From: Brachybacterium alimentarium
Lineage (GTDB): Bacteria > Actinomycetota > Actinomycetes > Actinomycetales > Dermabacteraceae
Direction of reading: 5' to 3'
DNA length: 64,000 bases
Assembly: GCF_002332425.1 (NCBI RefSeq)
Contig: NZ_NRGS01000005.1
Coordinates: 168,758-232,757, forward strand
This document shows positions 1 through 9,012 of this stretch, piece after piece. Under the pieces are notes generated by a model, which did not search any database, had not been told where the DNA came from, and was given only the letters and a program-made list of their open reading frames with translations. Both the position numbers and the translations under genes were made by a program. Within the stretch, counting starts at the first letter, position 1, and each line of letters begins with the position of its first letter.

Positions 1-1109
1 GAAGCGGCCACGGCGGTGACCCGTATCCGTGCCACCGGGATCGGGGCGTCCCGCCGTGCCCAGGCGGTCGCCCGCCCGGTGCGACGGTCGCCGAGCGCAT
101 CGAGCATCGCTGCGAGCACGATCGGCATGAGCAGCGCGTCGTAGTGCCAGCCCCAGCTCCAGTAGAAGTCCACGGTGCCGGCGAAGCGCCAGGCCAGCGT
201 GGGCAGCAGCAGGAGGATCAGCGGCGAGCGGGCGCCGATCACCCCGGCCGCGAGCAGCAGCATGAGCACCAGGATCCACTTCGCCGGTGGCCAGAGCACC
301 TCCAGCGGTGACCCGAGGTTGTCGGTGTAGTCGTACTGCCCGGCGGTGTTCAGCAGCGGCAGGATCACGAAGGTGGACAGCAGGAACCAGCCCGCACCCC
401 AGCCGGCCAGGCCGATGCCCTCGGCCCGGTGGGCGCGATGGCGCAGGGCGATGACCACTCCCAGCACCGCGACCGTGAGCCCGAGGTCCTCCTTGACCAG
501 GACCAGGGGCGCCGCCCACAGGATCGCGGGGAGCACCCTCCCGCGCAGCAGCGCCGTCAGCGACAGGGCCAGCAGCGGCACGGCGAACGCGATCTCGTGG
601 AACTGCACGGAGGCTGCGGCCTGCAGGCCGAAGGAGAACACATAGGCGCCGCCGGCGAGGGAGCCGAGAGCGGGGCCGAGCCGGTCGATCGCGAGCCGGG
701 TCAGCGGGAGCGCGGAGACCCCGAGCAGCAGGGCCTGGGTCCACAGCAGTGCCTCGCCCGACGGCCACACCCACCAGACCGGGGCGAGCAGGGCCAGGAT
801 CGGGTGGAAGTGATCCCCCAGCAGGTTCACGTCGTCGCCCTTGATGGGGACGATCGGTGCCCGCAGCTCGCCGTAGTCCCGGGCGAGCTGGGTGAAGATC
901 CCCAGATCCCAGGACTTGGCCACGAGGTGGCGGAACTGCTGGGTGCCCTGCATCCCGTAGGCGAGGGACGCGATGACCGCGAGCAGGGTCGGGACCAGAC
1001 GGCGCACGAGCGCCGTCGTCCGCGCTGCGGCGTCGGCCGGTTCCGACGCGCTCCCGGGACGGGCATGCGGAGGGGCCGCTGGCGCGGTCGTGTCGGCGGG
1101 GAGGTCCAC
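1..1109 (-). CDS. DUF2079-type multi-pass membrane protein, C-terminus cut by window edge
   Basis: The reading frame starts at a GTG at 1109 and stays open through base 3, so at least 369 residues are present and the C-terminus lies outside the window. After a roughly 38-residue Pro/Ala-rich cytoplasmic start the protein has many hydrophobic segments. The luminal-type stretch SWDLGIFTQLARDYGELR, followed by GDHFHPILALLAP and SVQFHEIAFAVPLLAL, is typical of DUF2079 proteins, which resemble GT-C glycosyltransferases. Later parts include VKEDLGLTVAVLG and WSWGWHYDALLMP. A role in transferring sugars from a lipid carrier is suggested by the fold only. There is no Shine-Dalgarno, but a TANNNT box sits 6 nt upstream, so the gene is probably leaderless. 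Confidence 0.75.
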   Translation of the reverse strand, partial: MDLPADTTAPAAPPHARPGSASEPADAAARTTALVRRLVPTLLAVIASLAYGMQGTQQFRHLVAKSWDLGIFTQLARDYGELRAPIVPIKGDDVNLLGDHFHPILALLAPVWWVWPSGEALLWTQALLLGVSALPLTRLAIDRLGPALGSLAGGAYVFSFGLQAAASVQFHEIAFAVPLLALSLTALLRGRVLPAILWAAPLVLVKEDLGLTVAVLGVVIALRHRAHRAEGIGLAGWGAGWFLLSTFVILPLLNTAGQYDYTDNLGSPLEVLWPPAKWILVLMLLLAAGVIGARSPLILLLLPTLAWRFAGTVDFYWSWGWHYDALLMPIVLAAMLDALGDRRTGRATAWARRDAPIPVARIRVTAVAA

Positions 1110-1115
1110 GCTGCG

Positions 1116-1121
1116 AGGGTA
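1116..1121 (-). promoter_or_regulatory. Leaderless -10 box (TACCCT) for the DUF2079 gene
   Basis: TACCCT on the minus strand ends 6 nt before the GTG start at 1109, so transcription would begin at the start codon. No Shine-Dalgarno is visible. Confidence 0.45.
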
Positions 1122-1305
1122 TACGCCGCCTCCCCGACGGGGCCGCTCGCGCGGGTGCGCTGGTCTCGTCTCCGTCACGGATTCCGCGGAGCGGGCCCGG
1201 ATCACGCCCATCTGTGATGGAGTGCACAGTGGCGGTGTGCACCGGGACCCCGGGCGTGATGAGGCGCGGCACCCGCTTCATCCCGTCCCCCGGAGGAATG
1301 CCACG

Positions 1306-3990
1306 ATGCACGTGAACCGTCCTGCCCTGCCCAGACCCAGAGGAGTGCTCGCGGCCACGGCCGGTGCGGCGCTCGTCGCCGGTCTCTTGGTGGCCCCGCC
1401 CGCACTCGCCGAGGGCGACTCCCCCGAGCCGCTCGGCACCGCGACCGAGCTCGGCGTCGAGGCGCCGACCCCGACCGGCACGCTCGACGCGGCTGAGACC
1501 GCCGTGCCGGGACGCTGGCTCGTGGAGGTCGAGGGACAGCCCGTGCTGCGCGGCGGCAACTCGTCGCACAACACGCGCTCCCAGGAGCAGGTCCAGGAGC
1601 GTGCGCAGTCGGCCCAGATCGAGCTCGAGGTCGAGGAGACCTTCGTGTCGGGCTGGAACGGTATGAGCGTCGCGATGGAGGACGGCGACGTGGACCGGCT
1701 CCGTGCCGTCCAGGGCGTCACCGCCGTGTACCCCGTGCTCGAGGTCCCGATGCCCGATCCGATCGATGCCGAGCCGGACGACCGGGCCGGCAACGCCATG
1801 ACCGGCGTCGACCAGATCCAGCAGGTCGACGGGCTCACCGGCGAGGGAGTCACCGTCGCGGTGATCGACTCCGGGATCGACTACAACAACCCTGATCTGG
1901 GCGGCTCCGGCGTGGACGACGAGCAGGCCGACTTCCCGAACGACCGGGTGGTGGGCGGCTACGACTTCGTGGGCGATGACTACGACTCCCGCACCGGAGA
2001 GGATCCCGTCCCGGACGAGTTCCCCGATGACTGCGGCGGCCACGGCTCCCACGTCGCCGGGATCATCGGCGCGGACGGCGAGGTGCTGGGCGCCGCCCCG
2101 GACGTCGACCTGATGTCCTATCGGGTGTTCGGCTGCGAGGGCTCCAGCAGCACCGACGTGATCCTCGGGGCGATGGAGCAGGCCGCGACCGACGGGGTGG
2201 ACGTGGTGAACATGTCCCTCGGTGCGAGCTTCATGACCTGGCAGGACTACCCGACCGCGCAGCTCACCGACTCGCTCACCGCCCGCGGCATCACCGTCGT
2301 GATCTCCGCCGGCAACGAGGGCGCCGCCGGCACCTTCTCCAGCGGGGCTCCGGGTGTCGCCTCCAGTGCGATCACCGTCGCCTCCGTGGACAGCACGCAG
2401 GTGCGCTCACCCTTCGCGACCGCGGCAGGGTCGGAGATCGGATACGCAGAGGCCACCGGCGCTCCCACGACGCCGACCTCCGGCGAGCTCGCGCTGATCT
2501 CCGCGGGCGAACCGGGCTCGGAGGCCGCTCAGGCCTGTGACCCGGCCGCCGTGACGCCTGCCGACGGCTCCGGCCAGGCCCTCCTGGTCGAGCGCGGGGT
2601 GTGCTCCTTCTACGAGAAGGCGCTGGCCGGGCAGGAGGCCGGCTACGACGCCGTGATCCTCTACGACAACGCCCCGGGCACGCTGAACCCCACGGTCGAG
2701 GGTGATCCCGCGATCACGATCCCGGTGGTCATGGCCGGTCAGGAGGACGGCCTCGCCCTGCAGGAGGCGCTCGCGGACGGCGACGTGACCTGGGCCTGGC
2801 AGGAGGGGACCATCGTGCTGGACAATCCCACTGCCGGCATGGTCTCCGACTTCTCCTCCTACGGCCTCACCGCCGAGCTGGAGCTCACCCCGGACATCGC
2901 CGCGCCGGGCGGGTCGATCTGGTCGACGCTCCCGCTCGAGCAGGGCGGGCACGGCACCAAGTCCGGCACCTCGATGGCGGCGCCGCATGTCGCCGGCGCT
3001 GCAGCGCTGATGCTGCAGGATTCCCCGGACCTCGCTCCGCTGGACGTGAAGACCGCGATGATGAACTCTGCGGACCCGCTGACCTGGTCGCTCTCCCCGG
3101 ACGCCGGGCTCCTCGAGCCGGTTCACCGTCAGGGCGCCGGACTGCTCGACATGGTCGGCGCCGTGCATTCCATGACCACGGTGGAGCAGCCCACGATCTC
3201 GCTGGGCGAAGGAGAGGACGGCCCCACGACCGTCACGTTCGAGGTCAGCAACGACTCCGAGACCGAGCAGACCTACCAGGTCGGTGTTCGGCACGGTGTG
3301 GCCACCGGGCCCACCACCACCGACCCGGAGTTCTACGACGCCGAAGGGATCGCCGAGCCGGCGGCGTCCGTCCTGACGGTCCCCGCCCACGGCACCTCGC
3401 AGCTCGACGTCACCCTCGGTGAGGACTTCGGCGAGGACGGCATCATCTACGGCGGCTGGATCACCCTGAGCGGCGCGGAGGACGACATGGTCGTCCCCTT
3501 CGCAGGGCTCTCGGGCGACTATCAGGCGCTGCCCGTGTTCGACGAGGCCGGCTTGGGGCTGCCCGCCCTCGGGGTCACCGACGGTGACGACGGCGTGCTG
3601 CTGGACCCGGAGGGGGGACACACCTACACGATGGAGGACGGTGACGTCCCGTACCTCGCGTACTTCCTGGCGTACCCGGCCGAGCGGCTCGAGATCCGTG
3701 CGTACGAGGTGCGTGCGGACGGCGCGCTGAAGATCGTCAACCCCTCCGTGGGCACGATCGAGGCGACAGATCACGTGGGTCGCAGCGAGGAGCCCGAGGT
3801 CTTCGCCTGGGACGGCAGCTTCGTGCTGAAGAACGAGAAGCCGCGCAGCGCGAAGAACGGGACGTACGTGCTCGAGGTGGCCGCCCTGCGACCGCTCGGT
3901 GACCCGGAGAACCCGGAGCACTGGGAGACCGTCAGGACGCCGCAGTTCTCGATCGACTACGCGAACCCGCGCCAGCCCGGTCAGCGCTGA
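1306..3990 (+). CDS. Secreted subtilisin-like serine protease (S8) with PA domain
   Basis: An 894-residue extracellular endopeptidase. Residues 1-35 form a Sec signal ending in APPALA; about 65-148 look like an inhibitor I9-type propeptide. The S8 domain has the catalytic triad Asp188 (AVIDSGID), His246 (GGHGSHVAG) and Ser556 (GTSMAAPHVAG), with oxyanion Asn337 (SAGNEG). A protease-associated domain (about 400-500, with the pair C411/C433) is inserted between Asn337 and Ser556, as in Vpr and C5a-peptidase-type subtilases. About 620-894 resembles Fn3-like stalk domains. No LPXTG or C-terminal membrane segment is seen, so the product is probably released. The ATG at 1306 is chosen because GGAGGA precedes it and the signal peptide follows directly; the frame is open further upstream without a ribosome site. 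The gene converges on the sialidase gene across a terminator. Confidence 0.93.
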   Translation: MHVNRPALPRPRGVLAATAGAALVAGLLVAPPALAEGDSPEPLGTATELGVEAPTPTGTLDAAETAVPGRWLVEVEGQPVLRGGNSSHNTRSQEQVQERAQSAQIELEVEETFVSGWNGMSVAMEDGDVDRLRAVQGVTAVYPVLEVPMPDPIDAEPDDRAGNAMTGVDQIQQVDGLTGEGVTVAVIDSGIDYNNPDLGGSGVDDEQADFPNDRVVGGYDFVGDDYDSRTGEDPVPDEFPDDCGGHGSHVAGIIGADGEVLGAAPDVDLMSYRVFGCEGSSSTDVILGAMEQAATDGVDVVNMSLGASFMTWQDYPTAQLTDSLTARGITVVISAGNEGAAGTFSSGAPGVASSAITVASVDSTQVRSPFATAAGSEIGYAEATGAPTTPTSGELALISAGEPGSEAAQACDPAAVTPADGSGQALLVERGVCSFYEKALAGQEAGYDAVILYDNAPGTLNPTVEGDPAITIPVVMAGQEDGLALQEALADGDVTWAWQEGTIVLDNPTAGMVSDFSSYGLTAELELTPDIAAPGGSIWSTLPLEQGGHGTKSGTSMAAPHVAGAAALMLQDSPDLAPLDVKTAMMNSADPLTWSLSPDAGLLEPVHRQGAGLLDMVGAVHSMTTVEQPTISLGEGEDGPTTVTFEVSNDSETEQTYQVGVRHGVATGPTTTDPEFYDAEGIAEPAASVLTVPAHGTSQLDVTLGEDFGEDGIIYGGWITLSGAEDDMVVPFAGLSGDYQALPVFDEAGLGLPALGVTDGDDGVLLDPEGGHTYTMEDGDVPYLAYFLAYPAERLEIRAYEVRADGALKIVNPSVGTIEATDHVGRSEEPEVFAWDGSFVLKNEKPRSAKNGTYVLEVAALRPLGDPENPEHWETVRTPQFSIDYANPRQPGQR

Positions 3991-4022
3991 GCTCCCTGAC
4001 GGGCAGCGCTGAGCCACAGCGA

Positions 4023-4057
4023 GAGGGCGGCGGCACCATCACGGTGCCGCCGCCCTC
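4023..4057. terminator. Bidirectional terminator hairpin between subtilase and sialidase genes
   Basis: Perfect 15-bp inverted repeat (4023-4037 and 4043-4057) with a 5-nt ATCAC loop. It lies between two convergent stop codons (3990 and 4088), so it can serve both genes. There is no long U tract, which is common in high-GC actinobacteria. Confidence 0.8.
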
Positions 4058-4087
4058 CTCGTGCCCGCGCCGATCGCGCGGCGCCCC

Positions 4088-5296
4088 TCAGCGGGAGAGG
4101 ATCCAGTTCATGTCGAGGCGCGAGAAAGTGATCGCCTCATCCTCGGCCTCGTAGAGCAGACCGAACAGGCCGCGCCGGATCGGGATGATCACCGAGTACT
4201 GGCAGGCGCCGGGCTGGAAGACCCGCTTGCGCTCCCAGGTGGCGCCGTCGTCGGTCGAGATCTCGATCGTGCCGTTGACGCGGTCGTCGGGCTCGTGGTC
4301 GGCATGGGAGAACAGCAGGATCCTGGACTTGCGTGATCCCGGGGCCGCGTCCGGGTACGCGCGCGTGATCTGCGCGTTGTTGCCCGGATCGACGAGGGAC
4401 TCGTCGCGGTGCAGGCCCTCCCAGGTCTCGCCGCCGTCGTGGCTGAGGGCCACCCAGCGGCGACCGGTGCGCACGTTCTCCCGGGAGTTCATCATCAGCG
4501 TGCCGTCGGAGAGCTCGACGACCTTGTTCTCGTCCATCTCGGTGCCGACCGGCGTGCCCATCGTCCAGGTCTCGCCGTGGTCGTCGGAGTACAGCGAGTA
4601 CGCCTTGACGTCCTCGCTGCCGTCGGCCTGGCGGAACCAGCCCGCGTACTGCTGCACCAGACGCCCGGCGTAGGGGCCGGTGCGCACCTGGATGCCCGCG
4701 CCCGAGGAGGCGAACGTGGCGCGGCAGTCCTCGGGCTTCACGATCGTGGTGAGGGAGCGGTACTCCCAGCTCTCCCCGTCGTCGTGGCTGGTCGCGACGG
4801 TGGCGCTGGCGATGTTGCGGTCCTCGTCGTCGTTGCCGTACTCGCTGTCCCACATGCCGACGTCCTTGGAGAAGACGCTGAAGCAGAAGATGGTGCCGGT
4901 CTCGCGATCGACCACGTAGGACGGGTCGCTGTAGCCGAGCTTCTCGCCGGGCTCGGTGGACTCCACGCCCGCGCGGATCACCGTCGGCTCCTCCCAGGTG
5001 CGTCCGTTGTCGCGGGAGCGGCGCTGCCAGAGGGAGTTCGGGGAGGGGGAGTCCCCGCCCACCGGCCGCTTGTCGTAGGCGGCGAGCAGGTCGCCGCTCG
5101 GGGCGACGGCCAGCGCCGGGATGCGGAAGTTCTGGACGCCGTGGTCGCCTGGTGCGGCGAGCACCTGCTCCTCGTAGAGGCCGTGTCGGCGGCCGTTCTC
5201 CTTCGCCGGGGGCAGGGCGAGGGCGCTCGCGCTCCCTGCGCCGAGTGCGGTGAGCCCGGCGGCGGCGCCGATCATGCTTCGTCGTGTCATGTCCAT
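4088..5296 (-). CDS. nanH: Exported exo-alpha-sialidase (GH33 neuraminidase)
   Basis: A 402-residue enzyme expected to release terminal sialic acid from glycoconjugates. The N-terminus TRRSMIGAAAG followed by a hydrophobic stretch is a Tat signal. The sialidase Phe/Tyr-Arg-Ile-Pro motif is FRIP at 57-60, and five Asp boxes (SxDxGxTW type) start at about S94, S170, S237, S285 and S347, giving a six-bladed propeller. No carbohydrate-binding module, PKD or FIVAR extension and no LPXTG anchor is present, so this is a small soluble form. The start at 5296 has GAAGGAG 8-9 nt upstream. It is the last gene of the sialic-acid operon, which supports sialidase over other propeller hydrolases. Confidence 0.92.
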   Translation of the reverse strand: MDMTRRSMIGAAAGLTALGAGSASALALPPAKENGRRHGLYEEQVLAAPGDHGVQNFRIPALAVAPSGDLLAAYDKRPVGGDSPSPNSLWQRRSRDNGRTWEEPTVIRAGVESTEPGEKLGYSDPSYVVDRETGTIFCFSVFSKDVGMWDSEYGNDDEDRNIASATVATSHDDGESWEYRSLTTIVKPEDCRATFASSGAGIQVRTGPYAGRLVQQYAGWFRQADGSEDVKAYSLYSDDHGETWTMGTPVGTEMDENKVVELSDGTLMMNSRENVRTGRRWVALSHDGGETWEGLHRDESLVDPGNNAQITRAYPDAAPGSRKSRILLFSHADHEPDDRVNGTIEISTDDGATWERKRVFQPGACQYSVIIPIRRGLFGLLYEAEDEAITFSRLDMNWILSR

Positions 5297-5335
5297 CAGG
5301 TGACTCCTTCGTCGGGGAGGGATCGTTCTGTCGGG

Positions 5336-6019
5336 TCAGGCGGTGGTCACGGCGTCGCGGAACCAGGTGGTGATGCTCGTGGGGTGGGTGATCGCGGTGC
5401 CGACGACGACGGCGAACGCGCCGGCGGCGCGAGCGGCCGCGGCCTGGGCAGGGGAGTGCACGCGCCCTTCGGCGATCAGCACGCTCGTGGCGGGAAGACG
5501 AGCCGCGAGCTCGGTGAGGAGGTCGAGATCGGGGCCGTCGACCGGCGGGCGGCTGTCGGTGTAGCCGGCGAGGGTGGTGCCGATGAGGTCGATGCCGAGC
5601 TCGGCGGCGGCCAGGGCGCTGTCGACGTCGTCGCAGTCCGCCATGATCGGTCCGTCGAATCGTTCCCGCACGGTCGCGACGGTCTCGGCGAGGGTGCGGC
5701 CGTCGGGTCGGGGACGGCGGGTGCCGTCCAGAGCCAGGACGTCGGCCCCGGCGTCGATCACGGCGAGGCAGTGCTCGAGAGTGGGGGTGATGAACACGCC
5801 CTCGGCGCCGTCCTTCCAGATGCCGATGACGGGGACGTCGACGGTGCTCTTCACGGCGCGGATGTCCTCGAGGCCCTGGGCGCGCACCGCGGTGGCGCCG
5901 CCGCGCTGGACCGAGGCGGCGACCTGCGCCATGGTGCCGGGATCGCGCATCGGCTCACCGGGATAGGCCTGGCAGGAGACGATCAGCGTGCCCTCGAGCG
6001 GGGCGATCAGGGGATGCAT
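5336..6019 (-). CDS. nanE: N-acetylmannosamine-6-phosphate 2-epimerase
   Basis: A 227-residue TIM-barrel protein that converts ManNAc-6-P to GlcNAc-6-P in the cytoplasm. Recognisable NanE features are the N-terminal LIVSCQAYPGEPMRD, PVIGIWKDG with the probable catalytic Lys69, DVLALDGT, IMADCDD, LIGTTLAGYT and VLIAEGRVHSP with Glu184, then the phosphate-binding end AFAVVVGTAITHP. Length matches the family. The start overlaps the end of the kinase gene by 13 bp, indicating translational coupling, and the sialidase gene follows 39 bp downstream. The gene order kinase-epimerase-sialidase supports this function strongly. Confidence 0.93.
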   Translation of the reverse strand: MHPLIAPLEGTLIVSCQAYPGEPMRDPGTMAQVAASVQRGGATAVRAQGLEDIRAVKSTVDVPVIGIWKDGAEGVFITPTLEHCLAVIDAGADVLALDGTRRPRPDGRTLAETVATVRERFDGPIMADCDDVDSALAAAELGIDLIGTTLAGYTDSRPPVDGPDLDLLTELAARLPATSVLIAEGRVHSPAQAAAARAAGAFAVVVGTAITHPTSITTWFRDAVTTA

Positions 6020-7101
6020 GGGGAGCCTTTCGGGGGCGCGAGCAGGTCGTCGTGGGCACGGGCGGCGGCGCCGAGCAGGGCGGCATGGGCGCCGGCCTCG
6101 GCGGGGAGCACCGGGGTCGCGGCGACCACGTCCATCGCGTCGTGCGCGATGCCCTGGCGCACCGCGTCGCTCCAGGGGCCGTCCGCGTCGGAGACGCCGC
6201 CGGCCAGGGCGACCGCCGCCGCATCGAGCACGTTGAGCAGGCCGCCGATCACCCGGCCTGTGGCGAAGCCCGCGAGACGGTAGGCCTCGAGGGCGACGGG
6301 GTCTCCGTCATGGGCGGCACGTGCGAGGTCGTGGCCGTCTGCATACGCCGGACTCGTCGGGCCGACGTCGCCACGGCGCCGGTCGAGGCGATGCGATCCG
6401 TCGCTGCCGGTCGGCCCTGTGCCGATCGCCTCCTCAGGGGTGAGGGCCTCGGCGCGCAGGCGCCGGGCGAGCTGGACGATGCCCGGACCGGAGGCGAAAC
6501 CCTCGAGATGGCCGATCCGCCCGCACGGGCACGGCACCCCCTCGGCCTCCGGCACCGCGAGGTGGCCGACGTGCCCGGCGGCGCCCCGTGACCCCAGGAC
6601 GGCGGAGCCGCCGAGGACGTGACAGCCGCCGATCCCGGTGCCCACGGCGATCAGCAGCAGGGAGGAGCGGTCGCGGCCCACGCCGAAGCGGGCCTCGCCG
6701 ATCCCGTGCGCGTGCACGTCGTTCAGCACGCTGACGGGCACTGCGAAGCGGGCGGCGAACGGCCCGTTGAGGTCGGTGCCCGCCCAGCCGGACAGGGACC
6801 CGGTGGCATGGGTGACGCGGCCACGGGCCGCATCGATCACCCCGGCGGAGGAGATGCCGACGGCGGCGATGTCCGCGCCGTCCCGCACCGACTCGGCGAG
6901 GGCGAGAGCGGCCTCGAGGATCGCCGCACGTCCTTCCGTCGCGGGAGTGGCCACGGTGGCGACCCGCTCCACACGCGGTGGCCGTCCTGCAGGCGGCTTC
7001 CCCATCGGGCGCGCGACGGCGTCGACCGGACCCGCGCCGCTGACCAGGGCGGCACGGATCTTGGTGCCCCCGAGGTCGAGGGCGAGGACCGGGTCAGGCA
7101 T
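6007..7101 (-). CDS. nanK: N-acetylmannosamine kinase, ROK family
   Basis: A 364-residue ROK kinase, presumed to phosphorylate ManNAc released by the lyase. It has the phosphate-binding start LALDLGGTK (residues 6-14), SVLNDVHAHGIGEARFG, VGTGIGG and the zinc-site segment VPCPCGRIGHLEGFASG. In the usual CxCGxxGCxE zinc motif the third cysteine is His here. The protein is longer than the usual 290-320 residues, mainly through a hydrophilic insert near residues 245-275. The start at 7101 (MPDPVLALDLGGTK) is chosen because the ROK fold begins there and it overlaps the lyase stop by 8 bp; the frame is open farther upstream inside the lyase gene but encodes nothing ROK-like. ManNAc specificity is inferred from context. 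Confidence 0.88.
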   Translation of the reverse strand: MPDPVLALDLGGTKIRAALVSGAGPVDAVARPMGKPPAGRPPRVERVATVATPATEGRAAILEAALALAESVRDGADIAAVGISSAGVIDAARGRVTHATGSLSGWAGTDLNGPFAARFAVPVSVLNDVHAHGIGEARFGVGRDRSSLLLIAVGTGIGGCHVLGGSAVLGSRGAAGHVGHLAVPEAEGVPCPCGRIGHLEGFASGPGIVQLARRLRAEALTPEEAIGTGPTGSDGSHRLDRRRGDVGPTSPAYADGHDLARAAHDGDPVALEAYRLAGFATGRVIGGLLNVLDAAAVALAGGVSDADGPWSDAVRQGIAHDAMDVVAATPVLPAEAGAHAALLGAAARAHDDLLAPPKGSPCIP

Positions 7102-8065
7102 GCGCGCCGCCCAGCAGACCCGTCTGCTCGAGGATGGTGCGGATCTTCCCCACGGCCTCGCCCTCGAGCGGCGACATCGGGGTGGAGACGTTGTTGGTCG
7201 CGATGATGCCGAGCTCCCGCAGCGCGGTCTTGAAGGCGCCGATGCCGGCGGCCGGGCCCACCTTGTCGGTGGGCTGGAAGACGATCTCGAACAGCGCGGC
7301 CAGGCGGTCCTGCTCCTGGCGCACCAGCGCCCAGTCCTCGGCCTGCGCGGCACGGTGCATGCGGGCGTAGCCGGCGGGGTCCACGTTGCCCAGGCCCGGC
7401 ACGGAGCCGTCGGCGCCGGAGAGGTAGGCGCCGTCGACGACGACCTCGTGGCCGGTCAGCAGCGTCAGCGGGGATCCGGCGGCGCGGTTCGCGGCGGCCA
7501 GGCGGCGGAAGCCCACGTCATCGCCGCTGGAGTCCTTCACCCCGGTGATCACGCCGTCGCGGCCCAGCTGCAGGAGGTGCGGGGCGGAGAGCTTGGTGTG
7601 CACGCACACGGGGATGTCGTACGCCCAGATCGGGCCGTCGGCGGCGGCCGCGATCGTGCGGAAGTGGGTGTCGATCTCCTCGGGGCCGGTGATCGCGTAG
7701 AAGGGGGCGGTGACCACATAGCCGTCCAGGCCGAAGCGCTCGGCTTCGCGCAGGTGGTGGAGGACACGGTCGGTCTGCATGTCGATCACACCGGCGATGA
7801 CGGGCACCTGGCCCGCGACGAAGCCGGTCACGGCCTCGAGCACCTGCGCACGGCGGGCGTCGTCGGCGTAGGCGACCTCGCCGCTCGAGCCGAGCGCGAA
7901 GATCCCGTCGACCCCGCCCTCCAGGAGATGGGCCACCAGGCGCTCGAGGGAGACCATGTCGATCTCTCCCTCGGCGGTCAGCGGCGTGAGCAGCGGCGGG
8001 ACGACGCCGGTGAGGCGAGCGGCCGAGGAGGCGGTGGTGGCGGGGGAGGACTGCGAGGTGGTCAT
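7094..8065 (-). CDS. nanA: N-acetylneuraminate lyase-like aldolase (DapA/NanA family)
   Basis: A 323-residue TIM-barrel class I aldolase. Schiff-base Lys177 lies in VITGVKDSSGD, Tyr149 in IWAYDIPV, and the carboxylate-binding loop is LGSSGEVAY (residues 59-67; the family consensus is GSTGE). The family includes dihydrodipicolinate synthase and several sugar-acid lyases. The location between sialic-acid transport and ManNAc kinase/epimerase genes makes cleavage of Neu5Ac to ManNAc and pyruvate the likely reaction. The start at 8065 follows GAAGGAG at good spacing; the frame is open upstream but low-complexity. About 115 bp separate it from the transporter ATPase gene, so an internal promoter is possible. 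Confidence 0.87.
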   Translation of the reverse strand: MTTSQSSPATTASSAARLTGVVPPLLTPLTAEGEIDMVSLERLVAHLLEGGVDGIFALGSSGEVAYADDARRAQVLEAVTGFVAGQVPVIAGVIDMQTDRVLHHLREAERFGLDGYVVTAPFYAITGPEEIDTHFRTIAAAADGPIWAYDIPVCVHTKLSAPHLLQLGRDGVITGVKDSSGDDVGFRRLAAANRAAGSPLTLLTGHEVVVDGAYLSGADGSVPGLGNVDPAGYARMHRAAQAEDWALVRQEQDRLAALFEIVFQPTDKVGPAAGIGAFKTALRELGIIATNNVSTPMSPLEGEAVGKIRTILEQTGLLGGAHA

Positions 8066-8181
8066 GTCCGAGGTGCTCCTTCGAGAAGCGTGCGGTGAGC
8101 GGGAAATCAGGGGTGCGGGGGAATCGGTGGGACGAGAGGACGAGCGGGCGGGCCGCGCGGGTGCGGTCCGCCGCGCCGGCC

Positions 8182-9012
8182 TCACAGGAGGGACGGAGCG
8201 GCGGCGAGCAGCGTGCGGGTGTAGTCGTCCTGGGCGTCGGTGAAGATCCGTTCGGCGGTGTCATGCTCGACGACCTTGCCGTGGTTCATCACGATGATCG
8301 AGTCGGAGACGAAGCGGACGGTGCTGATGTCGTGCGAGATGAACACCAGGCCCAGGCCGAGCTCCCGCTTCAGGTCCATGAGCAGGTTCAGCACCTGGGC
8401 GCGCACCGACACGTCCAGGGCACTGGTGGGCTCATCGGCGACGATGATCTGCGGCTCGAGCGCCAGGGCGCGGGCGATCGCCACGCGTTGGCGCTGCCCG
8501 CCGGAAATCTGTCGGGGCAGCACCTCGAGGGCGGATTGCGGAAGCCCCACCAGGTGCAGGAGGTCCTTCACCCGGGCGAGGCGCTCCTTCTCCGTGCCGA
8601 CGCCGTGCACCCGCAGGGGATCCATGAGCGTCTCGCGCACCGGGAGGCGGGGGTTCAGCGCCGTGGCCGGGTCCTGGAAGACCACGGAGACCGTGCGGCC
8701 GAGCTCGCGACGGCGCTCGCGGGAGCGGCTGAAGGGACGTCCATCGAAGCGGACCGTCCCGCTGGTCACCGGCTGCAGGCCGGTCATCACGCGAGCCAGG
8801 GTCGACTTCCCCGATCCGGACTCGCCGACGATGCCGAGCACCTCCCCGCGACGCACGGACACGCTCACGCCGTCGACGGCGCGGATCGTGTCGGGGTGCA
8901 GCAGGCTGCCGGTGCGGAGCTTGTGCACGACGTGCACGTCGCGCAGCTCGATCGTGGGCACGTCACCGGCGGTCGGAGCGGCCGGTGTCCTCGGAGCCGT
9001 GGTCTCGGTCAT
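8182..9012 (-). CDS. ABC transporter ATPase (DppF/OppF type), sialic-acid importer
   Basis: A 276-residue cytoplasmic nucleotide-binding subunit. It has Walker A GIVGESGSGKSTLARV, Q-loop VFQDPATALNPRLPV, signature ISGGQRQRVAIARAL and Walker B IIVADEPTSALDV, then the H-loop FISHDISTV. It overlaps the upstream permease-ATPase fusion gene by 4 bp (ATGA), so the two ATPase domains are made in a coupled way and should form the heterodimeric motor. Peptide/nickel-type ABC systems are known sialic-acid importers in Haemophilus ducreyi (Sat) and Corynebacterium glutamicum (Sia). Substrate assignment here is from neighbours. Confidence 0.9.
   Translation of the reverse strand: MTETTAPRTPAAPTAGDVPTIELRDVHVVHKLRTGSLLHPDTIRAVDGVSVSVRRGEVLGIVGESGSGKSTLARVMTGLQPVTSGTVRFDGRPFSRSRERRRELGRTVSVVFQDPATALNPRLPVRETLMDPLRVHGVGTEKERLARVKDLLHLVGLPQSALEVLPRQISGGQRQRVAIARALALEPQIIVADEPTSALDVSVRAQVLNLLMDLKRELGLGLVFISHDISTVRFVSDSIIVMNHGKVVEHDTAERIFTDAQDDYTRTLLAAAPSLL

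Noticed and set aside
429..1217. 262-codon plus-strand frame at the left end
   Set aside because: Overlaps the DUF2079-type gene on the other strand, whose translation has clear membrane segments; this one is Gln/Arg/Gly-rich and unstructured.
2407..4017. 536-codon minus-strand frame within the subtilase gene
   Set aside because: Opposite to a gene with an intact catalytic triad; composition is that of an antisense shadow.
8066..8181. Extra gene between the aldolase and ATPase genes
   Set aside because: Only 116 bp; the open frame is an upstream extension of the aldolase frame, while a good ribosome site supports the start at 8065.
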